Below are positions 50,301-58,842 of a stretch of 64,000 bases of DNA, piece after piece. Location of the stretch: contig NZ_FMYY01000009.1 of NCBI RefSeq assembly GCF_900101595.1, forward strand, positions 62,001 through 126,000, in the 5' to 3' direction. The DNA is from Paenibacillus sp. cl123 (GTDB lineage Bacteria > Bacillota > Bacilli > Paenibacillales > NBRC-103111). The notes below the pieces were generated by a model. That model was not told where the DNA came from. It searched no databases and saw nothing but the letters and a program-made list of their open reading frames with translations. Within the stretch, counting starts at the first letter, position 1. The number at the start of each line of letters is the position of its first letter. The translations under genes and the position numbers were made by a program.

Positions 50301-52767
50301 GACGCGCCTGCTTTTGACCGCGACCCCCTCTTCCTTGACTATGTTCGAGGGCGGCACCGCTTCCTTGAAGGCCGTCGTTACGAATACCCGAAGCGTTCCC
50401 TTCGCAGGAAAGCTTCGTGTAATCAACCGGGCAACGGATGCCGTGCTTGAAGAGCGCGAGCTGCGGATAGAAGCCGGCGCCAGCCACAGCGAGGAATTGA
50501 TTCTCCGTTCAACGGACAGCGGCTTTGCAGGAGCGTCTGCGGTGACGCTTGCGCTGCTCGAGCAGGATAAGCCGGTTCGTACTCAGCTTGTTCCTATCGT
50601 TAACAAAAGCAAGGTGGAGCTATCGCTCTCCTCTGTTGCGGAGACGGTTTCCGACTTGACGTCCATCCGGTTCAAATTAAAAAATGTATTCACCGACGCG
50701 CTGAGCGGCGCCTTGGAAATTTCGCCGCCGGCGGGCTGGGAGCTTGAGACAAGTAAGTCCTTCACGCTGGCGCCGGGCGAAGAGAAAGAGCTTTCCCTAG
50801 CCGTCAAGCGTACCAGGCAGAAGCCGTTTCATGCTTATGTCTTCGGCGCTAAGGTCAAGGATGATAGCGGACGCACTCTGCTGCACCACAAGCTTCCACT
50901 AAGCTTCACCGTCATTAATAGGACGCCTGAGGCCGGGACTGGGGCGATTGACCCTGCAGCATTTACCGGGGACTTGTCCGCTTGGAAGGGCGCTTTCCCG
51001 ATTTATATCAACCCGTCCGCCGAAACGCGGCCGGATCAGGAAGGGGAAGCAGGCGGCGCTTCGGCAAAGGCGGCCCTGCAATGGGATGATGACTACCTGT
51101 ACGCTCTCATTCAGGTTTACGATGATGTGCAGTGGAATACGAAAACCGGCGGCAACATTTGGAACGGAGACAGTGTTCAGATCAGCATAGATGCGCTTCA
51201 TGACAAAACAACGGCTTACAATGCCGATGATTACGAAATCGGCTTTGCTTTAACCGGCAGCGGGGAGCAGGTATACGCCTGGCAGACGGCGGCCGGACAA
51301 CAAATCGGCGACAGGCCCTCATCCTGGCTGCGTGTCGTTCGCAATGAAGCGGAGAAAACGACGTCTTATGCGATTCGTATCCCTCAAACCGAGCTTAAGC
51401 CTCTGCGGATCGCGGAAGGCGGCGAGTTCGGCCTGAATATAGCCGTCAATGATGCGGACACCTTGGACAGGGAGCGGTACTACGAATTTACCGGCGGCAC
51501 GGCTTCTTCCAAAAATCCAAGCAAATACGCAAACTGGCGTTTCGCCGCGCATACATGGGCCGTGCTGCCGCCTCAACATGGCAGTTCCGACGAGGAGCCA
51601 TCGTCCGGGTCGGCTTCAAGCGGACCGGTCGCGGGAGGCGGGGCGGTCCCGGATGCGGCAAAGATAACGCCGGACCAGCTCGAACAGGATTCGTCCGGCT
51701 TGGCCAAATTAACGCTTGCGCCCGGTATCAGCCAGATCAGGCTGACTACGGAGACGCTTAAGCTGCTGACAGCCAAACCGCTGCAGGTAAACGGGGAGCA
51801 TGTCCTTCTCCGTATTCCGGCCGAAGTGCTGGCCGATCTGGCAGCAGCGGGCGGCAATCAGGCCGAGATGAGCCTGACCATCGTTCCCGTCCCCGAAAGG
51901 GACCTGCCAGAGGCCGTCAAGCTGGCGGGCGAAGAAACCGGCGGCAGCTTGAAGCTGGCCGGGGAGGTGATGTCACTGGAGCTTGCCGCCGTATCGCCGG
52001 ACGGCAAGACGCATACCTTAAGCCGGTTACCGGCTCCGGTCGAAGCCTCGTTTTTCTACGATGCCACGACGCCGGATACCGATCTGCTAGGCTTATATGA
52101 TCTAAATGAGTCCGGCGAATGGAATTACGCGGGCGGAGTGCCGGATTCCGCTACGAAGTCGGTCCGGGCTCCGCTCCAGCATTTTCGTACCTATGCCGTT
52201 ATGAGCTACGACAAAACCTTCGCCGACGTACCGGACAGCCACTGGGCTTTCTCCGTTATTCGTGCCTTGACAGCCAGGCATATCCTACAAGGCACAACGG
52301 ATACCGCCTTTTCGCCTGAACAGGAAATAACGCGGGGGCAATTTGCCGCCTTGATCACCCGGCTTTACGGGTTGGCGTCTCCCGGCAAGCGACCTCCATT
52401 CGAGGATGTTCCGCAGTCGGATTCCTTGGCTGATGCCATTGCCGCCGCTTACGGGGCGGGGATTATTGAAGGCCGGACCGACCGATTGTTCGCCCCAGGC
52501 GAGCTTGTCACCCGTGAGGAGATGGCCGTCATGATCATGAGAGCGTACCGGCTTCAAAGAGAGGATGCCCCTTCGGCGGCAAACCTCGCTAATTTCACGG
52601 ATAGCGGGTCCGTCTCTGCATGGGCCTTGAACGATGCGGCTGCCGCAGTCGATGCCGGCTTGTTAAGCGGGGATGACCAGGCCCGGCTGAATCCGAAGCA
52701 GCCGGCGACGCGTGCGGAAAGCGCACAAGTCATATGGAGGCTGATGAAAAACGCCTTGAAGAAGTAA
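47398..52767 (+). CDS. Giant SLH-anchored glycoside hydrolase with DUF6273-like and CBM9/DOMON-like domains
   Basis: A 1789-residue secreted protein held to the S-layer or secondary wall polymer. After a signal peptide (ALLAFAVSLAICLPALA) comes a DUF6273-like domain (about 35-235; GWGWWLRTAR and HVRPAFYLK). Next are an Ig-like spacer and a clan GH-A barrel (about 385-750) with Glu511 in EIWNEPN as likely acid/base and Glu615 in VTEVGWPT as likely nucleophile, closest to GH39/GH5-type enzymes. A helical region and NPCBM/Ig-like modules follow, then a CBM9/DOMON-like sugar-binding domain (about 1185-1390; YLYALIQVYDDVQW). Three SLH repeats (about 1605-1787) end it. ATG 47398 follows AAGGTGAGG. 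Confidence 0.88.
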   Translation: MSLKNIRRTAMALLAFAVSLAICLPALAGPVNRLSTPPEGWQRTTPKANTFTIKGSSKEFILLNVTEDVYSKYFVLAKNNYGTRAFDPDNTTKFDVEDPNNIGYWLNHDLIDPAAAGTNKLPEELVPHINNEHVWQTEACRSNSICPSDYTTTAGVALLSQSEYVAFAPKLGVVDAMSGWGWWLRTARGLGTTAPTKMLGVRIASDTGITHETDASYTGVHVRPAFYLKADFFSSVKLEVASMGSSVKQAILANYTKEQLTGGPDPLYTEDEWRQLELDGTVEVRHDRPGAIFDPQSIVFNVYFDLKLDQAKTYSIDYEATGTSSLSGSVAAAVQPNLPQEVPIQLTGLLNGLYTLKVQLKDGARTVFSQTLPFSVMPYYQDQPGDSHTMFGVSTHYALEGRQGPTDTDILKKAGVKVIRDEMQWHKVEKAKGVFDFTRHDTWINELAAQDFRIIGILSYNNPLYNGKSGVSQGEKYAPATQEEMDAFLTYVTKTVEHYKGKVDTFEIWNEPNITGFWKPTPDAVAYSDLVKAASLAIRAANPDATIIAGAVANQNGYQFLTQMFEQGVYPYIDAISFHPYVYPYNPDMEYHSKLGAYAATLKPFGGWKDLYVTEVGWPTSLDTRGINESLQASYLMKHFMISAAAGLKLSSIYDLRDDGTDAHYTEDNFGIIRHDFSAKPSMIALRYLNGTLGSAQFLGETELGAGLKGYMWRKQADPVLVVWSTTGGQMLSLGNEQITASDLFGNPLPVNTPAQVSVGADPVYIKGLSANWVNQKLYEQAADRYEAWLTAWGSRLAQSGAITSAIASLRQKAELLAAAPAAAPAYTEMAAWMDSHYLQGEAILGVMQANSGNRAEFMEMLYQYHQIGIVLEKLLAAAGDIPGGAPDLASGAAIASAKALIEARLAADSGDSLPFAEEVLRHARYGSGRAVEQAAQGHTAEALAWDKTAGKLAGWSSALAAFEPAEATRLLLTATPSSLTMFEGGTASLKAVVTNTRSVPFAGKLRVINRATDAVLEERELRIEAGASHSEELILRSTDSGFAGASAVTLALLEQDKPVRTQLVPIVNKSKVELSLSSVAETVSDLTSIRFKLKNVFTDALSGALEISPPAGWELETSKSFTLAPGEEKELSLAVKRTRQKPFHAYVFGAKVKDDSGRTLLHHKLPLSFTVINRTPEAGTGAIDPAAFTGDLSAWKGAFPIYINPSAETRPDQEGEAGGASAKAALQWDDDYLYALIQVYDDVQWNTKTGGNIWNGDSVQISIDALHDKTTAYNADDYEIGFALTGSGEQVYAWQTAAGQQIGDRPSSWLRVVRNEAEKTTSYAIRIPQTELKPLRIAEGGEFGLNIAVNDADTLDRERYYEFTGGTASSKNPSKYANWRFAAHTWAVLPPQHGSSDEEPSSGSASSGPVAGGGAVPDAAKITPDQLEQDSSGLAKLTLAPGISQIRLTTETLKLLTAKPLQVNGEHVLLRIPAEVLADLAAAGGNQAEMSLTIVPVPERDLPEAVKLAGEETGGSLKLAGEVMSLELAAVSPDGKTHTLSRLPAPVEASFFYDATTPDTDLLGLYDLNESGEWNYAGGVPDSATKSVRAPLQHFRTYAVMSYDKTFADVPDSHWAFSVIRALTARHILQGTTDTAFSPEQEITRGQFAALITRLYGLASPGKRPPFEDVPQSDSLADAIAAAYGAGIIEGRTDRLFAPGELVTREEMAVMIMRAYRLQREDAPSAANLANFTDSGSVSAWALNDAAAAVDAGLLSGDDQARLNPKQPATRAESAQVIWRLMKNALKK

Positions 52768-52779
52768 CGGCCTAGCCAG

Positions 52780-52832
52780 GCAAGGGCCTTCCCCTTCTTA
52801 GCGGGAAAGGCCCTGCTGCCTTCTGCTTTTTT
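52780..52832 (+). terminator. Terminator of the SLH hydrolase gene
   Basis: AGGGCCTTCCC and GGGAAAGGCCCT arms (one bulged A) with a nine-base loop, followed by a GCTGCCTTCTGC spacer and seven T residues. Confidence 0.75.
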
Positions 52833-52868
52833 TCGATTCGGCTGGCTTGCGGGCACTATCCTGCAGGA

Positions 52869-52901
52869 AGGAGGCGCGCTGACTGCCGACCGCGCCTTCT
52901 T
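52869..52901. other. Second hairpin near the end of ddh
   Basis: AGGCGCG and CGCGCCT arms with a 12-base loop, followed by TCTTCTC on the plus strand. It sits between the hydrolase terminator and the end of the convergent ddh gene and may help end both transcripts. Confidence 0.4.
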
Positions 52902-52912
52902 CTCTACTCGGA

Positions 52913-53887
52913 TTACAGCAGCTCTTTTCTGAGCTGCTCGTCCGATTTGGGCGACAAGTAGGAGAAAGGAATATCAAATACCGTTTTCGCCCCGGAAAAG
53001 CCTTCCTTCGCATATCGGACGATCGCTCGGGCATAAGCCACCAGCACGCTCGCCGTAAATTCGGGATTGCTGGCCAGGTTGAGTCCGAACTCTATGATCT
53101 GTTTGCTGTTTTCCCCGGTTTTCCCGCTTCTGAGCACAAGTCCCCCATGGGGCATCGTACCATGCTTTTCCTGCAGCTCCTCGATGCTAATAAAATGAAC
53201 CGTAGTATCATAGTCAGCGAAATAGTCCGGCATCGTTTTAATTTCGTGCTCGATCCGGGCCAGATCCTCGCCAGGCTCCGCTACGACGAAACATTCTCTC
53301 TGATGCTTTTCCCTGGTGGACAGCACCGGGTCTTCTCCGTTTCTTACCCTGCTCACGGCATGCTCGCTTGGAATCGTGTATTGCACGGCGTTCTTTACAC
53401 CCTGCACGCGGCGAATCGCATCCGAATGTCCCTGACTGACGCCTCTTCCCCAGAAGGTGTACTCCTTGCCTTCCGGCAGCACCGCTTCAGCCAGCAAACG
53501 GTTCAAGGAAAAAAGCCCCGGGTCCCAACCCGTCGAAATCACGCTCGCATAACCGCTTCTTTTCGCCGAAGCGTTCACCGACTCGAAATATTCGGGAATT
53601 TTGGCATGTCTATCGAAGCTGTCCACGGTGTTGAACATGGAAGCGAGCGACGGACCTTGCTCCGGCAAATCTGTTGCCGAACCTCCGCATAAAATCATGA
53701 CGTCGATTTTCCCTATGTAATTTTCAACCTCGGAGATATGTATCATCGGGGCTGCCGCCGCAATTCCTTCAGGCTGGCGCCTTGTAAATATTCCTGCGAG
53801 CTCCATGTCCTCATTTTGCCGAAGCGCCATTTCCACGCCGCGTCCTAAATTTCCATAACCTACGATCCCGACTTTTATCTTGGACAT
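52913..53887 (-). CDS. ddh: meso-Diaminopimelate D-dehydrogenase
   Basis: A 324-residue NADPH-dependent enzyme that reductively aminates tetrahydrodipicolinate to meso-diaminopimelate, a one-step branch of lysine and cell-wall synthesis. The Rossmann loop is VGIVGYGNLGRGVE; the family blocks LCGGSATDLPEQGP, VISTGWDPGLFSLNRL, WGRGVSQGHSDAIRRVQGV and MPHGGLVLRSGKTG are all present. ATG at 53887 is eight bases after GGAGG; two in-frame ATGs just upstream sit on or before that site. The gene stands alone and is convergent with the SLH hydrolase. Confidence 0.95.
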   Translation of the reverse strand: MSKIKVGIVGYGNLGRGVEMALRQNEDMELAGIFTRRQPEGIAAAAPMIHISEVENYIGKIDVMILCGGSATDLPEQGPSLASMFNTVDSFDRHAKIPEYFESVNASAKRSGYASVISTGWDPGLFSLNRLLAEAVLPEGKEYTFWGRGVSQGHSDAIRRVQGVKNAVQYTIPSEHAVSRVRNGEDPVLSTREKHQRECFVVAEPGEDLARIEHEIKTMPDYFADYDTTVHFISIEELQEKHGTMPHGGLVLRSGKTGENSKQIIEFGLNLASNPEFTASVLVAYARAIVRYAKEGFSGAKTVFDIPFSYLSPKSDEQLRKELL

Positions 53888-53989
53888 CGTCATTGCCTCC
53901 ATTCATCTAGTTACTGAAGCAGAGTAGTATGCCGAGCTTCTACTGCGCCCTGAACATGACATCACTCTACCCTGTTTAATCAAAACATA

Positions 53990-54028
53990 AAAACGCCGTG
54001 TCCTCAAGCAATTTCTGACACGACGTGA
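53990..54028 (-). terminator. Terminator of the hybrid kinase gene
   Basis: On the minus strand ACG(TC)GTGTC and GACAC(GG)CGT arms with a loop of about 14 bases are followed by TTTTTATGTTTTG, just past the kinase stop at 54053. Confidence 0.75.
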
Positions 54029-54052
54029 TACTTTTACTAGATTGGACACGAA

Positions 54053-57000
54053 TTACAGCTTAACGAACACTACGAAAGATACCGTCGTCCCCGCTCCCGG
54101 CGCGCTTTTGATATTCAGGCCGGCTCCGTACAAACGATTTAGCCGGAGATCTATATTGCGCAGACCGATACCCTGACCCGGACCGGATTTCAGCAGCGCG
54201 GCCGCTTTCTCTTCCTCCATGCCTATCCCGTTGTCACTAACTGCGATTTCGACTCCGTCTTCCTGTTTCGCGATCTTAATCTTGATTGCAGCGTCCTGTT
54301 TGACTTTTTTCAAACCGTGACGGATTGCATTCTCCACAAGAGGCTGAATCGAATACGGCGGAATTCGCACCTCCAAACCTTCGTCGATCTCCCATTGCAC
54401 CTGCAGCCAATCGAATCTTGTCTGCTCGATGAACAAGTAGGAACGCACTAACGTCAGCTCATCTCGCAAGGGAATCAGCTCGCCGACATTCTGGAACTTG
54501 AACTTCTCCCGCAAATAATCGGCGAAATGTCCGATCAGCAGCAGCATCTGCTCCGGATCAACCGCATGCAAGGCAGCAATCGAGTTTAAGGTATTGAAGA
54601 AAAAATGCGGCTCAATCTGCGCTTGCAGCCACGCCGCCTCCATGCGAATGCGCTCACGGGACGAACTGGTCAGTTGGGTCAAGGCTTGCACTCTGGCGCG
54701 CAGCTCTCTGGCCTCGACCGGCTTGGTGACATAATCGTTGGCGCCGGCCAAGAAGCCATTTTCGATATCCTCCGGCCGCGTGCGGGCAGTCAGCACCAGT
54801 ACGGGCAGCTCGGGCATCGTATACTGCTCGCGAATAAGCCGCGTAAGCTCATACCCTGACATTCTCGGCATCATAAGGTCCGTGATCAGCAGATCCCATT
54901 CCTGATCCTGGAGCAGACCCAAGGCCTCTTCGCCATCTGTAACGGCAACCACCTCATAGTCTTCCTCTGAGAGAAGTGCGGTGAGCACGTTCAAATTCAA
55001 CGCGTCGTCATCGACAGCCAATATACGCGGCTTGTCCTTCACGTAGCGCTTGACCGGCTCCGCCCGAGCCGGCGCGAGCTCCATATACGGTATCAGGCCG
55101 GTCGAGTGCGGGTATTCCCGGTTCATTGCTGCAACCGCCCCGGTGTGCTCCTGGGTGGTTTGGGATTGTACGGCAGCGCCCTTCGCTTCACCCCCGGGAT
55201 CAAGCGCCAACGAAAAGATAAACCGCGAGCCTTGACCGGGAGCGGAGCGCACCTCGATCGATTCTCCATGAAGCTCAACCAGCTGTCGGCAAATGCTAAG
55301 CCCGAGACCGAAGCCTCCCTCATAGCCGTTCATCGCGCCAGCTTGCTCATAAGGCTCAAAGACACGGCGCTGCGTCTCCTTATCCATGCCCACGCCGGTA
55401 TCCGACACAGCGACGAACATCTTGTCTTTCTCGATATGCGCTTCTACGGCGACTTCGCCTTGATGCGTAAATTTCACGGCATTATGCAGCAAATTAAATA
55501 AAATCTGAATCAGACGGTTCTCATCGGCAAGAACGTTCGGGAGCCTATCAGGCACCCGATTTTTCAGCACGATCGGCTTGCCGTTCGTCATAAACCGGAT
55601 CATGTCCATCACTCCGCTGACGACCGGCTGCAGGGCAACCTCCTTTATCTGGAGCCTTAGACTGTTATCCTTCAACCGCACGGTATCGAGCAGATCGTTG
55701 AGCATGAACGACATGCGCCGCCCGACGTCCATGATGGTCTCCAACTCGCGCATGCTGGTATCGCTGATGATCTCCTTCTCCCGCTCCAGCACGACCTGGG
55801 ACATGCCGATCATCCCGTGCAGCGGATTGCGCAGCTCATGGGACGTATTGGCCAGAAATTCATCCTTCCTCCGGTTGATCTCTTCCAGCCTCGCCGTAAG
55901 CTCCTTCTGCTCGGTGTACATGACGTAGTAGCGCCTGATCCAGATCGAGGACGACAGAACCATGGCCAGCATCAGGTCAAACGGGTAAAAGATGACTTTA
56001 ATTCCCGTGAGGATAAATATAAACCACCAAAGCAAATGATTCGTAAACGCCAGGAAAGCCAAAAGCTGCAGCAAACTGCTGATCATGCCCCGCATCGCCG
56101 TGCGCAGCACCGACACGACCAGCAAAATGATGATTGGCGCAGCACAGAGGAAAATAACGTACTGCAAGGTTTCACTGCTCCGGGTAGGCAGCGCGATACC
56201 CGCCAGGATGCCGACGACAGCCAATCCTTTATACGCACGCACCACAGGGGTTCGCCAGGCCGCAGTCAATTGATCGCTAGTCATATGCATCAGCGAATAC
56301 ATCAGAACGGTAAACGACAAACATAAAATTTTGTAGCCCCAAGCATAGGGAATGGTCAGCCACTGATGCATTAATTTATCTTCGCTGCTGTTCAGCATGA
56401 CGATGGTTAAGCACAACAAAGCGAGGGCGAAGTAAAGCCAAAATTTCTTTCGCTCAATGGCATAAATAATGAGCAGGTAGGCGATCTGAATAAGCAGCGC
56501 AGCGGTGGTTAAATACTGCATCCCCATGGAAAGCTGCCTTTCCCGGTATATCGCTTCATCGGTTCCGAACTTAAGCGACCGTACCAGTCCTCCGCCCCGC
56601 GGGTCGGAATAGTTGGCCGCCTGGATGACCAGCTCGATGATGCGCTGTTCGTTCGCCATGAAAGTCGCGACATACGGTAAATTTTCCGCACGATATGCTT
56701 GAGCCGTGCTCGCCGGGCGGCCGGAAGAAGCCATTCGCTTGCCGTTGATGTACAGCTCCGAAGAACTGCGTACACTAGGCACATAGATGCTGTACACTTC
56801 ATTTTCAGCATCGACCTGTATCGTCAGGCGGTAAGTTCCAAACCCATACGGAGTCTGGCTGCCGGGCTGCACCCATTTATTCCAGTTCGAGGGAATATTA
56901 ACTTTGGCTGCGGGTTCAGATAACGGCCGGCGTTCCTGTTCTTGCGGCATCAGGAACACGCCGGGATAAAACTCCCACTCCCCATCGAGAGTAATCGTCG

Positions 57001-57154
57001 CATTGGACTCGGCTTTCCAGCCATGCAAATCAAGCCTTCCATTCGCAGCGTAAGGCTGGTCGGAAGGCTTAAAGAGGTCGAGCCATATAAGACGGCCTGC
57101 CGTCATCATGGAAATAAACACGAGGATCGTTAGGAGGAGACGATGTAGTTTCAT
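54053..57154 (-). CDS. Hybrid sensor protein with two kinase modules (7TMR-DISM, HisKA, REC, LytS-type)
   Basis: A 1033-residue membrane protein. An N-terminal helix and an extracellular jelly-roll-like domain (about 25-205) lead into seven membrane helices (7TMR-DISM type, to ~410). A classical kinase follows, with phospho-acceptor His439 in SHELRNPLHG and an ATPase domain (VSDTGVGMDKE, GGFGLGLSICRQL). A receiver has Asp759 in LITDLMMPRMSG. The C-terminus is a second, LytS-type kinase with His850 in QIEPHFFFNTLNS and its own ATPase domain (NAIRHGLKK, SDNGIGM, GIGLRNIDLRL). No separate response regulator lies next to it. ATG 57154 has a weak ribosome site. Confidence 0.9.
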   Translation of the reverse strand: MKLHRLLLTILVFISMMTAGRLIWLDLFKPSDQPYAANGRLDLHGWKAESNATITLDGEWEFYPGVFLMPQEQERRPLSEPAAKVNIPSNWNKWVQPGSQTPYGFGTYRLTIQVDAENEVYSIYVPSVRSSSELYINGKRMASSGRPASTAQAYRAENLPYVATFMANEQRIIELVIQAANYSDPRGGGLVRSLKFGTDEAIYRERQLSMGMQYLTTAALLIQIAYLLIIYAIERKKFWLYFALALLCLTIVMLNSSEDKLMHQWLTIPYAWGYKILCLSFTVLMYSLMHMTSDQLTAAWRTPVVRAYKGLAVVGILAGIALPTRSSETLQYVIFLCAAPIIILLVVSVLRTAMRGMISSLLQLLAFLAFTNHLLWWFIFILTGIKVIFYPFDLMLAMVLSSSIWIRRYYVMYTEQKELTARLEEINRRKDEFLANTSHELRNPLHGMIGMSQVVLEREKEIISDTSMRELETIMDVGRRMSFMLNDLLDTVRLKDNSLRLQIKEVALQPVVSGVMDMIRFMTNGKPIVLKNRVPDRLPNVLADENRLIQILFNLLHNAVKFTHQGEVAVEAHIEKDKMFVAVSDTGVGMDKETQRRVFEPYEQAGAMNGYEGGFGLGLSICRQLVELHGESIEVRSAPGQGSRFIFSLALDPGGEAKGAAVQSQTTQEHTGAVAAMNREYPHSTGLIPYMELAPARAEPVKRYVKDKPRILAVDDDALNLNVLTALLSEEDYEVVAVTDGEEALGLLQDQEWDLLITDLMMPRMSGYELTRLIREQYTMPELPVLVLTARTRPEDIENGFLAGANDYVTKPVEARELRARVQALTQLTSSSRERIRMEAAWLQAQIEPHFFFNTLNSIAALHAVDPEQMLLLIGHFADYLREKFKFQNVGELIPLRDELTLVRSYLFIEQTRFDWLQVQWEIDEGLEVRIPPYSIQPLVENAIRHGLKKVKQDAAIKIKIAKQEDGVEIAVSDNGIGMEEEKAAALLKSGPGQGIGLRNIDLRLNRLYGAGLNIKSAPGAGTTVSFVVFVKL

Positions 57155-57277
57155 AATACATTGTATATTCGAGGTCGTTGGTTGTATTCCTTCCGCAAGA
57201 TATGGCGATTTATCCTGTATAGGCTCTGGATAAAAAACCACACCGGGGAAATATTAGAAGGGTGATAAAATGAAGGA

Positions 57278-58141
57278 GTGATAAACCTGTACTACTACAA
57301 AGAAGAGCTAATCAACATAATTGAACCTGATCACCCCGACCCGGCTGCTGCCAAAGTTCTTCAAGAAACATTAGGCGGCCAATTTGGCGAAATGCGCACG
57401 ATGATGCAATTCTTTTTTCAAAGCTCCAATTTCCGCGGGAAAGAAACGCAATTCAGGGATCTGCTCAGAGGCGTCTTTCTTGAAGAGATCGCTCACGTTG
57501 AGCTTGTGCAGAATACGATAAACCAGCTATTAACTGGAGCCGGCGTTTCGCAAGCGGGCAATGCCGGCCAGGATCGAGCGCCAATTGACGAAGCGATCAA
57601 GCATGCCAATCCTCACCACTTCATAATGGGCGCGCAAAGCTCTCTCCCTGTAGATGCGGGCGGAAATCCGTGGAATGGCTCATGGGTTTACAGCCACGGC
57701 AATTTGATCAGCGACATGCTTAACAATGTCATGCTGGAATCGACGGGCGTGCTTCAGAAAACCCGGATTTACGAGATGAGCTCGAACAAAACGTTCAGAG
57801 AGACGCTCGGCTTCCTAATCGTGCGTGATAATGCCCATCAAAACGCTTTCGCCAAAGCATTGGAAACTTTGGGCGTTGACTGGGGCAAGCTGTTTCCCGT
57901 TCCTAACTACGATATCAATAAATATCCGGAATGCCGCAAGTACATCGACAGAGGTTATCATAACGTCCAGTTCAACTTCCGGCTGGACAAAACCCGGATT
58001 GGGGAAATATTTCAAGGACAAAGTCCGAGCCGCAATGGCGAGCCCTTGTCCGTTACGGAACCGCCGGCGGGCTTCCAAGTTCCGCAGCTGCCGGAAATGC
58101 CCAACGAGCATAGCCCCGGCTTGAGCGACATGAGGGCTTAA
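57278..58141 (+). CDS. Manganese catalase family protein
   Basis: A 287-residue di-manganese (non-heme) catalase of the kind found in spore formers (YjqC/CotJC group), which breaks down hydrogen peroxide. Metal ligands are visible in FGEMRTMMQFFFQSSNF and LEEIAHVELVQNTINQLL (ExxH) in the first half and in NVMLESTGVLQKTRIYEM and RDNAHQNAFAKAL (DxxH) in the second. The annotated start is a GTG at 57278 that overlaps AAGGAG, but the CTG at 57287 lies eight bases after that site and would begin MYYYKEEL. It is convergent with the CotF-like gene, which supports a spore role. Confidence 0.9.
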   Translation: MINLYYYKEELINIIEPDHPDPAAAKVLQETLGGQFGEMRTMMQFFFQSSNFRGKETQFRDLLRGVFLEEIAHVELVQNTINQLLTGAGVSQAGNAGQDRAPIDEAIKHANPHHFIMGAQSSLPVDAGGNPWNGSWVYSHGNLISDMLNNVMLESTGVLQKTRIYEMSSNKTFRETLGFLIVRDNAHQNAFAKALETLGVDWGKLFPVPNYDINKYPECRKYIDRGYHNVQFNFRLDKTRIGEIFQGQSPSRNGEPLSVTEPPAGFQVPQLPEMPNEHSPGLSDMRA

Positions 58142-58146
58142 TCTGA

Positions 58147-58180
58147 AACAGAAACTCCCGTTAAGGAGTTTCTGTTCTTC
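58147..58180. terminator. Bidirectional terminator between catalase and CotF-like genes
   Basis: Perfect 11-base arms ACAGAAACTCC and GGAGTTTCTGT with a six-base loop, followed by TCTTCG on the plus strand and a TTTCAG tract on the minus strand. Confidence 0.8.
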
Positions 58181-58187
58181 GTATTGT

Positions 58188-58679
58188 CTATAGTTTTATG
58201 GCGGAATTTGCATTTTTCTGGTCGTTTTTAAGAAGAAGATTTAAATCATAGGATGGGTATAAGCCTCTCGTGTACATAAACTGGTAAGCATCTCCGTGCA
58301 GCTTAATGGTTTGATTCAACTGCTTCTGCAGCAGCTGCCGCAAATTAGGCGTTGCCGTTTCGGTTATCGCAATCGCATAGTTTCTCACTGCCGTTTTGGC
58401 GAATATGAGTAAGTGTGCGGCATAAAATGCAGTCGCGTCGTCGTCCGGCATCGCCCGCATCCCGGTAACGGGAGCCAGGGGAAAATAATTCAGCAGCTCC
58501 TTCAAGTTTTGTTCCAGCCCTTGAATAGCGTTCATATACAGCTCTTTCAGTTCGGGGTTCTTGATGTGGGGGGCATTCATTTTAAATCCCATTAAATAGT
58601 TCGTTTGAAAGGCTACCAGTTCATGTAACTCCATGGTTTCGTGCCAGGCTAAATGAGCATGTTGCTTATGATCATTCAC
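58188..58679 (-). CDS. CotF-like spore coat protein
   Basis: A 163-residue helical protein of the CotF group. WHETMELHELVAFQTNYLMG near the N-terminus, the paired HLLIFAKTAVRNYAIAITET stretch, and the C-terminal DAYQFMYTRGLYPSYDLNLL are typical of CotF/coat ferritin-like proteins in Bacilli. The start is the GTG at 58679, eight bases after GGAGG; a TTG just upstream overlaps the site. The neighbours are a manganese catalase and a DUF3231 protein, forming a spore-coat cluster. Confidence 0.8.
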   Translation of the reverse strand: MNDHKQHAHLAWHETMELHELVAFQTNYLMGFKMNAPHIKNPELKELYMNAIQGLEQNLKELLNYFPLAPVTGMRAMPDDDATAFYAAHLLIFAKTAVRNYAIAITETATPNLRQLLQKQLNQTIKLHGDAYQFMYTRGLYPSYDLNLLLKNDQKNANSAIKL

Positions 58680-58842
58680 TTTTAAATCCTCCAATATTTC
58701 GTTTTTGCATGCTACACAGCATATGCCTATATTATTGGAGTGTACCTTGTTCTTCCGAAAATTAATTCTCGCACCGCCATATGTATATACCCCCGCGAAG
58801 GCGAGGGTACGGTTTACTGCTATCTCATCATGCCGGCTGCGT

